Shown: positions 10,192-18,430, counted from the stretch's first letter. The stretch is DNA of 22,535 nt from Elysia marginata (GCA_019649035.1 BMAT01004252.1:46345-68879), one strand, 5' to 3'. Made by a program: numbers and translations. The notes: a model not told the origin generated them from the sequence alone.

Positions 10192-13100
10192 GATGATGAT
10201 GATGATGGTGATGTTATAAAGACCTCAGAGACACACAAATTGAAGAAGATGCCAAACGAAAAAAGGAGAACTAACGGGTATGCACCGGGCTTGGGTGCGA
10301 ATCCCTTGGCCCCAGCGAGACCGTATCCGTAGTTGACACCACCGAGTTTGCCGTCAACGTCTCCGTAGGCACCAGACCGGCGGGCAGCGTTGCTGTCACG
10401 GGCAGCCAGGTCGGCGTATGCGTCCAATGCACGCTCACGGGCGTCACTCCAGTAGCGGTTACCTGCTTGGCTAGCGTCCAGCTTCTGGGACAGGTCCTAC
10501 GTTCAGAAAAATGGTGCAAAAAGTACATGTACTTCAGTGTGATAAAAACAGTTGAATAAACTATGAAAATTTTACTTGATATATTTGGCAAGGTTAAGGT
10601 CTATTAGTAGATGATGCTTTGTTTTTTCATCGCTAACATTTTTTGAAAATGTAATATTATATTCATCATTCGAAGATTAGTATCAAAGGATCAGCAAGAC
10701 TGTTGTATCTTCTAGAGATATTTTAGATTTAGCTATTGTTGTTTTATTATTAATTTGCTGAACTGGTAAAGTGTTGCGTTGTGACGGCAAAATTTGAAGT
10801 TCTTTTCCTTCAAATGTTCTAGTTTAAACAAAAAATTTTATAATCACATCTTTGCAACACGAGTTCATTATGCCCAAGACAAACAAAAAGCAGTATCTGC
10901 AGTGTTAACCATATGAGAGATACTGCATTTCGTTTGTCCTTGGCAGCATTGTTGCGTGTGTTTTTTAAACGCTGGTTTATGAAGTTAAAATAACGCGAGA
11001 AATTTTCCGTGTAGAGAGCTATTGCTCAAATTTTATCTCTAACTGCGTAAAGAAATGTGATTTATTTTTACTATATCCTAAAAGGAACATTAAAAAGGAA
11101 ATCGGTAAATAGATTACAGATATAAAGGGTAAGATAGCGAATCGTTTGCCAACGCCAGTTTTAAAAACTTTTTTTTCAAGTAAAGTTTAAAATATCTTAG
11201 GCAAGAAATTAGCAATGGATTAATGTAGATAAGTAGCTTTGGCAAACACCGTCTGGTCACTCAGTTACTTTCAAAGCAATCCACTTTCATTTCTAAGTTT
11301 TTTTTTAATGGTCGACTTTTCCTCTTCTTTTTTTTTAAATACAGGCCTGGGATATAGGAAAAAAACATCTTGTTGAACCGGAGGCCTGTCGATGGTCTTG
11401 ATCCCGATCCCCACCCACTTGTGGAGAACAAAGAACTGGCTTGAGAGGGAAATCCATGCACACTTTATGCATGAAACTACTTTGTTCAAAGGATGTCCGG
11501 ACTTACAGTCTTGGTTTTCCGGAATATTTACCTTGTTGGCACCGTTGGCCCAGGCAGCGCTATCGTAATCGCGGCCAAACTTGTCAGAGTTGGCTGCTGC
11601 AGCGGCTGCTTGGTTGGCATTGGCTGCCCATCTCTCGGCAGACTGAGCATCGGCCTGTGGGTGGGCACAGAGAAGAGTTACAACCGTGACAAGAATAAGC
11701 ATGTGGTAACTCTATAATATATATATTATGATCAAAAGCTTATGAAAATTTTATTTACATCACGACTGGCTTATGGTTTCCATAAAAGAAAGTGTAAAAG
11801 AATGCAATGCACTATAACAAAACAAATGAAGCTATTGGTAGATATAAAGTCATTACGACAGAGAAAAGATGAATGTTAGATTGTAGAAAACTGTGATTAC
11901 TAACGACTTTTTTAACTTACATATTGTCGTTTGGTACTTGAAAAGAAATTTTAAGCGTAGAAGTAGCTATAGATTGTTAGAATTGTTTTTAGTTGCGACT
12001 AAATTTAAACAGAATTATGGATAAAAATGCGTGTACTTGTATTTTTTTTTATCTCACAGGAAGTCACGCCCGTTCTTGTTTGCTTCACAATTCACAAAGC
12101 TAACAAAATTAATAAAGGGATAATGATGGGTTTGTATCATTGTTACCAAAATTTCTCAAATAAATATGTATCGGTAATTTCGCCCTTGCCTGTCCTCACC
12201 TTGGCAGCCTGGGCAGCGTGAGCTCCCTTCTTTTTGCCGTAACGCGTCTTCTTGTCTGCGTAGTCGTCCAGGGCGTGGCTGTCGCTGGACTCGCTGTACT
12301 CGTAGCCGCCGTCCTCGTGATTGTTGGTAGCGAATTTCTTGTCAAAGCCGTAGTCGATACTGTCATGGTTGCGACGGCCCTGTGATACGATTTAGATAGG
12401 AATGAGTTACCTAAAGCCGAGACGGCAAATAGCGATAATCCAGTATAGAACTTGGCGAAGAATTCAGTTTCGATTTTTTTTTCTTTTTTTTCAGCGTTGT
12501 ATGTGTAAACAAGTTTCGCATTAGATTGGTTTTATTCAAATTAATTTTGTTTTAACTGCAACGAGCAAAAAGTAAAGCTCCCTTGGAAGTCGGTCACTTC
12601 TTAAATAAAAAAAAACAACTGCGGCGAACAGAAATCGGAGCCCCCAAAAGATATCGTACTGTACGTCGAAGAATCAATACGAAGGGCCTGGTTTGACGTT
12701 TCAACCTTTTCAAAATATATTTAACTAAATAAGAAATTGATATAATAGTTTGATTTTTTACGAGATTAATCTGAATGACTAGTAAATGCGCGAATTTTTT
12801 CTAACTAATCCATCCGATGACTGTATTGTTAAACTAAGCTATTTTGATTACTCTTTTCATACCAAACAAATAGTGGGACTGTGAAACAGTGTCACATACC
12901 CATGGTGATATATATATTAAGGTAAATACGGTAAACCCAATACAATGCTAGTAGCTTCACCTTTCTACGCCACCATTTTGCGCAAAAAAAAAGATGAAAT
13001 TGATAAGTTTAGGTCTTGAATACAATAACGTCGACGATGAGCACAAAACGTTGAGGTACATACATTCTCTCTGCATACCTAGATCAGCGTTTTGTTCCTT

Positions 13101-16100
13101 TGTTCATGACCACCAACGATCTTACAAGAATGAGATTATCAATTGAGGTCCGTAACTTAAAAAACGCGTCGATGCTGAAAGTGAAAGTTTGAGCATGAGG
13201 TACACTCGTTGAGCGTATCCGTGGGAGTTGTTTTCTCTAAAGAAGATGAACTACTGAGCGCTAGCAAACCAAAATGATGAAACTCAAACCTGTCTATATT
13301 GATTGCCCTGCGCCCACAGATTGTTGGCAGCAGCCCTGTCGGCGGCGTCACTGAGGGCGAGCTGGTCTTTGTGCTGTGCCCACTGCTGGTCTCTAGCAGC
13401 TGCACGGGCAGCCTGGTCCTCGTTCTGGTCCCAAGCAGCAGCATTCTGGCCGTGACCCTGGCGAGATGCTTGCTGTTTTCTGGAATCCCAGCTGGCCTCA
13501 TCTCCGTAGTTGCTGCCTCGGCGCGCAGACTGCGCAGAATAACAAAGAAAAAAGAGTTAACTGATAGGATGAACTAACGTATAATTTCCAAAATTAAACA
13601 TAATAATATTCGTGTTTGTATACATAGATATCCCACTTCCTTTAACCAAATATATAACGCGTACACATATATGAATATCTAATTAGACTTATACTTGAAA
13701 TGGCAATGGTTTTGAAGCTAAACAACGTTCAATCTTTTTTTGTTTAGTTTGCATTAGCTCCTCGTTATATTTTTTGAGCAAAATTAAAATTACACGTTGC
13801 AATCGCTTTGTTGAAAAGCTTGTAGAAGCACATCCTGGGTAACACCCTAACCAATTGTTCGGTCGGGGGCAATCACAGTGCAGTATCTTCCATACGAATT
13901 ACACTGCAGATACTGTACTTTGATTGCCCAGGACAGCGTTATTAACTCACAACTTCCAATAGCTTAATCTTGTCTAAAATGAAATCAGAGTCATTGAAGG
14001 ACCGTCATAGTTAAAACAGTATGTGTATAATATTCATCTGAAGGCTTTAAATATGTTAATGCGTTGCAAGGCTAATTATGTAAAGTCAAATTGTTTCATG
14101 GTTTTTCAAAGAGAGGAGGAGAAATTGACAAAAAGGCGGTGTTGTACCTTTCTAATTAAAATTTTACGTTTAAAAATTATGTCGGCAGTTCAGTTTCTTT
14201 TGCTCCAGGAAATACGCATACAATTTATTCATAACTCCTTTACGTTTTACGAAAACTCACAAGGTGCTACTTAGGTAGAACGTCAAGTAAGAATACCGTA
14301 AAAAATTGTTCATGAAAAATTAGTAGTTCAAAGTGTGCCTGTGTTCACTTTTAGTGTTTGTTTAAATTGTCAACTAAGAGCAAACGGGGCAAGATTTGAC
14401 ACGATTTGTCTACGTTTTTGTAACACTTATCAAAACGATGTGATCTTTTTTCATCTTTATACACAAATCTATAAAAAAAAAACTTAGAGAACGTAATACT
14501 TGCAGGATCGTCGAAAATGCCCCACAAATCTACTAGATATAAAAACTAGGTCCGTCTATAAAACAGCTGTTATTTTGCAGCAAGTCCTTCGCCTAGCGTG
14601 TCGAGAACAAACCTGTTGTCCTGCATTTGTCCACAGGTCGGCGGCGGCATTCACTCTCCTAGCATCTCTCAACAGGTCAGAAGCCTTTAGCGAGTCAGAT
14701 CCATATTTGCCCAGGTCTGCTGCGGTGGCCCCCTTGATGGCACCTCTGGCGAACGGTTGGATGAAAGTGGCCAGGCTCCCTGCCACGCATGCGCACAGCA
14801 CTAGCACAAACTGTCGTCGATAGATGAATAACATTAAGAGAAAAATAATACGAAAAGCTTTTTTCTGATATGAAATTCAGTATTTAAACAGTCTCTTTTC
14901 AAACAGGTTCTTCTTTGAGTACTGGTATTTTTAGCACTATCACACTTTTTCAAATGTAAAATAGATAATTTTTAATGAATTTATCGAAGTTTTTTTCCCT
15001 TTCTCTAGTAACTCTGGTACCTCTGTTCCAAGTTTGTTTCTTTAATTCTCTATCTTTATTCCACAAGTAGAATTTTCTCGTTCTTAAATGCCGAGAGACA
15101 GACCGTGACAATTTATTTGCATCATGATGTACATAGAATTTGAGATGCTCAATATAACAATAACAGACGTATTAGGGGAAAAATAATGATAATCACCACA
15201 AAGCTTAAACACAAGGTTTTTTGTTCAAGTAAATGAGAAAGCCTATTAAAATGTTTTTTGAGAAATAAGGTTGCGAAAGCTAACAACGTTCAAATTACCC
15301 TCGCCAGAGAATAAAACATTCGGTTTTTTTTAACTTTCTCGCAGGCCGAGATCAGTCTTAAGGACCTAATTTAAAATCGTGTTAGGACCATACTTTTGTT
15401 GCGTTATTTTCACATGTATAGACATTTAAAGTATAAAATCGGTTTTCTTTTTAATTTATCCAATCACATTTAAGTCTTTCTATTGTGCCTACAACAAACG
15501 AATAGATAACAACTTATTGGAATAAAGTGTTCGGTTGTGATAATTTATTTCCATTTAGGCAACTCTTTGCATTCTGTCTATCTTGGTAAAAGGTGAACAC
15601 TAAAAGAACTCTAGTGGTATAAATTGACTATTCGAGAACCAATATTGTAGAGAATCAGACAATTCCTAATTCATTTCATAATAGAAGACAAAAAAAAAAC
15701 CATTTCAGTTCCAATAATAACATTACTGGAATATTTTGTGTGGAAAAGGCTGTCACACGTGGCTATGTTGTAGATTGCTAAATTGAAGATATAAAATATT
15801 GCTTTAAAACACTTCAAGTACGTTACTCTTTCAACATGAATGAAAACTGAATACAAAACGATATTGTATTGATATAATTTTACTTGTTGGTTAATTAACA
15901 AAAAAGACTGCTTGTCTAAACAAAGTTCATCTACACAGATGATCTAACCCTGGCCTCTCTTATACAATGAGCTGCCCATCTGGAACTTGTTCCAGTATTT
16001 AAGTTTCCCTCTCTTTTAACTTCTCTTTAAACTAATACGAGCTTTAACATGCCACTGTATCACCGCAGTGTCTGCGTTTTGGCCTCCATTGCATTTAGCG

Positions 16101-18331
16101 ATCTCTTCGTGGCTTACAGCTTACTAACCATCTTTCTTGACATGCGTGCTTTATGTCAGAACATTTCTATACTGCCATATCTTTTTTATTACTCGTCATC
16201 TACCCTGATATATATTCATTGTGACTGAAGTAGTTATTTAATCTTGTAGAATATGATTCTTTTTTTTTCTTTCCATTCCTCTTTGACTACCTCCATCCCT
16301 TTAACGATGCCCATTTAAGCAACCATACTTTACAACAACTTATAGTTTTCTAAAAAAAAACATGATTAAGAAATGAACTGTATTAGTCACTAAGAGCACC
16401 AACAAATTGATAAAATGGTATGTATAAAAATGAACACAAAGTAACAAGTCAGTTCTGCACATCTACATACTTTTATCAAAGTATTGACGAGCGTTTAAGA
16501 TATTATTATTGTTGTATTTTGAAAACCTGTTAAATAATAGTTGTAACTCTATGATAAATTATTGTCTCGTCTACAAAATTTGAACGTTACTTTTCCGATT
16601 ATATTCTTTGTAATACTTGCTCGTTTCTTAATAAAGAAAACCTCATCATCGTTACTCATCACAAATTTCCTAGAGAAACGATCAAAGGACTTCTATATGT
16701 TGAGTCAACACATTTACATAACAAAGTACTTTAAGTAACAAGCGTTTTCTAAGAAGAAGAACGTAAAAATCTGCCTTAGAAATCAGCGACCCCATTAACA
16801 CAGACCACATATTTGCTCAAACATATTGAGGTAAAACATCTTTGTTTTGAAAAACACGTTGTTTGCAAATTTTTAACCTTATAATTTCTTTCTTTCCTTA
16901 TCCAGGGCGAGGTCAGCTACCACAAAAGAGAAGCTATTTTTACATGCAACAACATAATCGTTTATTACAAGAAAACTGGTGACAACTTTTTGCTTTCGTT
17001 CACGAGTCTTACCAACGTTAAGCAAAACCTACATAACGTTATAAAGGGGTGGATGTTTCTTAAATAAAAATATAGCACATATAAAAAAATTTCAGATAGT
17101 TTGGTGACGTTGGCTTGTGAATATTTGACAGAAGTACTTTATGTGGATGCATTTAACGACACCGGTCTTTTATATTCAATCTGGCATTACGATAAGCTAC
17201 TTTGGCGTTTTCAAGTTTTGTGTTGGTTGGAATCACGAGTTGCGTACACTACGATTAAGGAAAAGGCTTTGTTTTTTTTTTACTTTATTTTCACAGGTAT
17301 GCTTCGCTTCTCAATTTTTGTTTTCCACCACTTTTTGATAAAACATCGCACATTTTGAAAACTATACAAGGAGAATCTACATACACTTTAATACGAGAAA
17401 TGTAAAATAATGTAGTCCTTACTTAAACGTCGTTAAAGTGAAAATTTATCTTTTCTTTGGATAATCATTTCTTTTACAAAAAAATTTAAAATTAAGGGGT
17501 AAAGTCTACACGTGGTATGAGGCGTGTGCATTGCTGATAGTAGCTCAAAATTCTGAGCCTTAATAACGGCATGCGCATTTCGGAAGAAGAAAATAGTCAG
17601 ATAGGGAAAGGCTGAAACTTTATTATTAATCAACCATCAAATTTATATTATTCGCAGTGAATGGTTAGTTTCGTTTTTTTTCACTATATTTTTTATATTT
17701 CCCATCCTTTCACAATTACACATTAGCATTATTTTTTATTGCAGTCATACATCAAAGGGTTACCATTTAAACAAATGGAAGAGGATATTTTTTTCTGAAT
17801 GAAAACAATGTCTTCTTTAACTATGAATGTGACCTTAATTATGAACTTTTTAAATAGCACAATGACGAATAGTTAAAACTTACGTGTTTTTAAAGTTTTG
17901 AGTATAATTATATCCAGCTTTTTAAAAACAGGAACGGCATAAAAAGTACCGTCGCAAATTACTTTTACTCTTACTTGATTTTAAGACTGCAAGAATACAC
18001 GGACATAAAGAGGATAAACGTCAAGGTCTTTTAAGCAGCAACAGTATGCTTAAACCTTTGAACATGGGTAAAATTTCACAATTGTTAGCTTCCTGCAGCT
18101 ACGGATTTCTAAGCCGCGTTAGGTGTAATTAGACCTTCATCACGATACATAAATTATTAATACTTTTCTGTTGTTACATAACAGTAATATGAATTTCATA
18201 AATCAATTGGCGCCGCATTATTAATTTGCCTAAATTAACGACGTTTTAGTTTCATTAGAACCACGGTATTCTATGACCATTTGGACGTATACAACCACAT
18301 TTCTTCATCATCATCCCAACTCTACCTTCAT
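5502..18331 (-). CDS. Secreted Ala-rich, Gly/Tyr-tailed structural protein, 11 exons, 657 aa (whole gene span)
   Basis: Seen: joining 18326-18331, 14613-14810, 13290-13529, 12200-12379, 11532-11654, 10276-10496, 9585-9768, 8813-8949, 8036-8186, 7042-7266 and 5502-5810 (minus strand) gives 1974 coding bases, open throughout, with GT/AG at every intron. Residues 1-16 (MKFVLVLCACVAGSLA) form a signal peptide. Residues 17 to about 290 and 336-590 are rich in Ala, Asp, Asn, Gln, Lys and Arg, look helical, and carry 13 Trp in motifs such as ADLWTNAG and NNLWAQGN. Residues about 291-335 and 595-657 are Gly/Tyr-rich. The mature chain has no Cys or Met. There is no transmembrane segment beyond the signal and no enzyme motif. 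Inference: an exported fibrous or matrix protein, with Tyr as possible cross-linking sites; the exons are GC-richer than the introns, as in highly expressed genes. Shell, periostracum, byssus, egg capsule, tube and adhesive are all possible. I do not recognise the family. The exon structure is strong; the function is open. Confidence 0.87.
5811..7041 (-). other. Intron 10 (1.2 kb, phase 0)
   Basis: AT-rich, with the best donor of the gene (gtaagt) and a pyrimidine-rich acceptor. A short imperfect hairpin (GCAGTTT...AAACTGC, about 6034-6063) is too small to call. No gene seen. Confidence 0.8.
7042..7266 (-). CDS. Exon 10: Ala-rich helical module (residues 481-555)
   Basis: The acceptor is cctttctgtcag and the donor is CAGAGG|gtaagt, the best in the gene; 75 codons, phase 0 at both ends. 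It starts VDDVFGYQAGIKKDQ, then has Ala with charged residues at helical spacing (YDANARKADAARAADRANAA), then two Trp (NDWRKSADGWNAAQAG). DAARAADRANAASLNDW echoes DAADRAAANNLW of exon 3. Confidence 0.88.
7267..8035 (-). other. Intron 9 (0.77 kb, phase 0)
   Basis: It contains the GATA microsatellite at 7411-7592. The remainder is AT-rich, with short ORFs on both strands that show no motif. Confidence 0.8.
7411..7592. repeat. (GATA)n microsatellite
   Basis: Imperfect GATA/TAGA tetranucleotide array with interruptions such as GATCGATCGATCGATTG, inside intron 9. The long minus-strand ORF across it (Ile/Ser/Tyr/Leu repeats) is a product of the array. Confidence 0.92.
8036..8186 (-). CDS. Exon 9: Arg/Asn/Lys-rich module (residues 431-480)
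   Basis: The acceptor is gtttgacctag and the donor is GATCAG|gtcagt. One base completes Arg430, then 50 codons follow. It opens FDLDENIQDAESRRRNLSN and has the most basic stretch of the protein (KANKKVNKKFFHNNHNGG), then DNWERLNYDRDQ. The basic, Asn/His-rich character sets it apart from its Ala-rich neighbours. Confidence 0.85.
8187..8812 (-). other. Intron 8 (0.63 kb, phase 2)
   Basis: It interrupts the Arg430 codon. It contains the 45-base minisatellite at 8248-8448. The rest is plain AT-rich sequence. Confidence 0.8.
8248..8448. repeat. 45-base minisatellite, about 4.5 units, in intron 8
   Basis: Units start at TCG/TCA on the plus strand at 8248, 8293 (an internally deleted 22-base unit), 8315, 8360 and 8405, all 45 bases long except the deleted one and the decayed last one. 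A unit reads roughly TCGTGCCATTTATTTC, then AGACTGAATATACCAGC, then AAGTTGCAT. Because 45 is divisible by three, the minus strand stays open as a 15-residue repeat (such as VEINGTTSTCWYIQS) over 8244-8429. No acceptor and donor in the phase of the host introns supports use as an exon. Confidence 0.8.
8813..8949 (-). CDS. Exon 8: Ala/Lys/Ser/Asp helical module (residues 385-430, last codon split)
   Basis: The acceptor is acatttccccag and the donor is GCCCG|gttagc; 137 bases ending in phase 2, with CG|A giving Arg430. The exon reads GYNKDSAAKANDHGF followed by near-regular Ala/Lys/Ser (KKAEQSAAAYDAKSADAA) with no Trp. The neighbouring phase-0 donor CGC|gttaag is rejected because exon 9 is open only with one leading base. 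Confidence 0.83.
8950..9584 (-). other. Intron 7 (0.64 kb, phase 0)
   Basis: AT-rich, with a TA-rich patch around 9218-9245. No gene or ordered repeat seen. Confidence 0.8.
9585..9768 (-). CDS. Exon 7: Lys/Glu/Ala helical module (residues 324-384)
   Basis: The acceptor is actt-ccacag and the donor is GTCCAG|gtcggt. The exon enters with one base completing Pro323 and leaves in phase 0. It starts GGIGAKGLAAADYAKQAG, closing the central Gly-rich segment, then has a strongly charged helix (DLAKLWDQSQEQRLKKAEKE) and ends TRDQWLNDRVQ. It has two Trp. Confidence 0.86.
9769..10275 (-). other. Intron 6 (0.5 kb, phase 2)
   Basis: It interrupts the Pro323 codon. It contains a purine-rich GA tract (about 9798-9860) and the GAT microsatellite at 10112-10213. 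No other feature seen. Confidence 0.8.
10112..10213. repeat. (GAT)n microsatellite in intron 6
   Basis: An interrupted GAT array (GATAAT, GACGAT, GATAGT and GATGGT variants) directly downstream of exon 6. Read with exon 6 on the minus strand it adds a poly-Ser run, which is intron read-through. Confidence 0.92.
10276..10496 (-). CDS. Exon 6: Ala-rich helix leading into the central Gly/Tyr segment (residues 250-323, last codon split)
   Basis: The acceptor is ttctgaacgtag and the donor is TACCC|gttagt. The 221 bases end in phase 2, and the split codon CC|A gives Pro. The first half is helical and charged (DLSQKLDASQ...RYWSDARERALDAYADLAARD). The second half turns Gly/Tyr-rich (GAYGDVDGKLGGVNYGYGLAGAKG) and resembles the C-terminal tail. 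Other GT sites nearby, at CCCG|gtgcat and TTA|gttctc, do not fit the phase of exon 7, which has a stop in the other frame. Confidence 0.85.
10497..11531 (-). other. Intron 5 (1.0 kb, phase 0)
   Basis: AT-rich, with intact splice ends. It holds the 75-base hairpin at 10871-10945 described separately. The exon 5 frame stays open for a while past its donor into 11271-11531, but this is AT-rich read-through. Confidence 0.8.
10871..10945 (-). ncRNA. MicroRNA-like hairpin A in intron 5
   Basis: Read on the minus strand, the two arms form about 30 paired positions with few mismatches: GCAGTATCT pairs perfectly with AGATACTGC, and farther out GACAAACG pairs with GUUUGUC plus a G-U, closed by TGCC/GGGCA. 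The loop is about 19 bases. Size, stem length and loop fit an animal pre-miRNA. The orientation is chosen because this strand aligns with hairpin B over 37 bases (31 identical). On the minus strand it would be in sense with the host intron. I do not recognise the arms as a known miRNA family. The alternative is a short palindromic transposon remnant; no target-site duplication is visible. Confidence 0.5.
11532..11654 (-). CDS. Exon 5: Ala-rich helical module (residues 209-249)
   Basis: The acceptor is tgcccacccacag and the donor is AACAAG|gtaaat; 41 codons, phase 0 at both ends. The exon reads ADAQSAERWAANANQ, a run of six Ala, then KFGRDYDSAAWANGANK. Reading through the acceptor upstream gives MLILVTVVTLLCAHPQ, which imitates a signal peptide but is intron sequence. 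Confidence 0.86.
11655..12199 (-). other. Intron 4 (0.55 kb, phase 0)
   Basis: AT-rich, with intact splice ends and a short TA-dinucleotide run near 11716-11728. Nothing else notable. Confidence 0.8.
12200..12379 (-). CDS. Exon 4: charged Asp/Lys/Tyr module (residues 149-208)
   Basis: The acceptor is cgtatcacag and the donor is GCCAAG|gtgagg; 60 codons, phase 0 at both ends. It begins GRRNHDSIDYGFDKKF, has an acidic, Ser/Tyr-rich middle (YEYSESSDSHALDDYA), then a basic run (RYGKKKGAH) and an Ala-rich end. It is one of the few exons with no Trp. The opening G-x-R-N resembles that of exon 11 (GLRNDNY). Confidence 0.86.
12380..13289 (-). other. Intron 3 (0.9 kb, phase 0)
   Basis: AT-rich, with intact GT and AG ends. 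I see homopolymer A and T runs and no gene, repeat array or structured RNA. Confidence 0.8.
13290..13529 (-). CDS. Exon 3: Trp/Gln/Ala-rich module (residues 69-148)
   Basis: The acceptor is ttctgcgcag and the donor is AGACAG|gtttga; 80 codons, phase 0 at both ends. The exon starts SARRGSNYGDEASW, continues through a Gln-, Ala- and Asp-rich segment (AAARDQQWAQHKDQ), and ends DRAAANNLWAQGNQYRQ. It has four Trp, the most of any exon. The ending closely resembles that of exon 2 (AADLWTNAG), which suggests a shared module. Confidence 0.87.
13530..14612 (-). other. Intron 2 (1.1 kb, phase 0)
   Basis: AT-rich, with GT and AG ends. It holds the 63-base hairpin at 13867-13929 described separately. 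A plus-strand ORF at 14023-14274 has no recognisable motif and AT-rich codons; I treat it as chance. Confidence 0.8.
13867..13929 (+). ncRNA. MicroRNA-like hairpin B in intron 2, paralogue of hairpin A
   Basis: GGGCAATCACAGTGCAGTATCT pairs with AGATACTGTACTTTGATTGCCC through about 22 positions with one mismatch and one G-U; the loop is about 19 bases. The inner 37 bases match hairpin A (minus strand) at 31 positions, including TGCAGTATCT and ACACTGCAGATACTG. The outer arms differ in sequence but still pair. In this orientation it is antisense to the host gene, although the opposite strand could fold as well. Confidence 0.5.
14613..14810 (-). CDS. Exon 2: signal peptide core and N-terminus (residues 3-68)
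   Basis: The acceptor is cgacgacag before TTTGTGCTA; the donor is CAACAG|gtttgt. The exon encodes FVLVLCACVAGSLA, with probable cleavage before TFIQPF, and then a helical Ala/Asp/Leu/Arg stretch ending NAAADLWTNAGQQ. The only Cys residues of the protein lie here, in the part that would be cleaved off. Both boundaries are phase 0. Confidence 0.85.
14811..18325 (-). other. Intron 1 (3.5 kb, phase 0)
   Basis: The largest intron, AT-rich, separating the two-codon first exon from the signal-peptide exon. It contains the plus-strand GPCR-like relic at 16031-16228. Otherwise I see only short AT-rich ORFs, none with splice context or a recognisable motif. Large first introns often carry enhancers, but I can point to none here. 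Confidence 0.65.
16031..16228 (+). pseudogene. GPCR-like relic (TM2-TM3 piece) inside intron 1
   Basis: A short plus-strand frame, open from 16031 with an ATG at 16049, encodes about 59 residues to a TGA at 16226. It contains CVLASIAFSDLFVAYSLL, close to the rhodopsin-like GPCR TM2 pattern (S-L-A-x-S-D-L-x-V-A). Eighteen residues after that Asp comes a Cys, followed by YYSSSTLIYIHCD, resembling TM3 up to the Asp of the DRY motif; the next codon is the stop. Cys to Asp is 23 residues, near the usual 24, but Asp(TM2) to Cys is about 9 short of the family norm. There is no TM1 or TM4 in frame. If real, it is a dead fragment; chance hydrophobic coding in AT-rich DNA is the alternative. Confidence 0.3.
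18326..18331 (-). CDS. Exon 1, coding part: ATG AAG only (residues 1-2)
   Basis: On the minus strand the sequence reads GCAAAC ATG AAG followed by the donor gtagag. Two codons plus a short 5' UTR make up the exon. It is chosen because it joins in phase 0 to the acceptor at 14811 and gives MK-FVLVLCACVAGSLA, a textbook signal peptide, and because TATA boxes lie about 105-140 bases upstream. The alternative is an unspliced start at 14834 (MLFIYRRQ...), which also makes a plausible signal but has no promoter close by. Confidence 0.72.
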
Positions 18332-18430
18332 GTTTGCCTTGCTCTGCTGTTTTTCCCGAGAAAGAAAACACCCACAACCGCAGCTAAAAAGGCTCCGAAC
18401 AGACAGTGCTCGGCAAAGGCCCCAGAGGTT

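Noticed and set aside
10095..10275. Poly-Ser extension of the exon 6 reading frame
   Set aside because: It crosses a donor (gttagt) whose phase fits exon 7, and it encodes only the GAT microsatellite.
11655..11702. Apparent signal peptide MLILVTVVTLLCAHPQ before exon 5
   Set aside because: It is intron read-through; the CCCACCCACAG acceptor separates it from the exon and the upstream exons are in frame.
14811..14834. Translation start at 14834 (MLFIYRRQ before the signal peptide core)
   Set aside because: A good acceptor ends exactly before FVLVLC, and a two-codon exon with promoter lies upstream. It is kept only as an alternative.
15671..15901. Minus-strand ORF of 76 residues in intron 1
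   Set aside because: AT-rich composition and no motif; it has no splice sites fitting the host phase.
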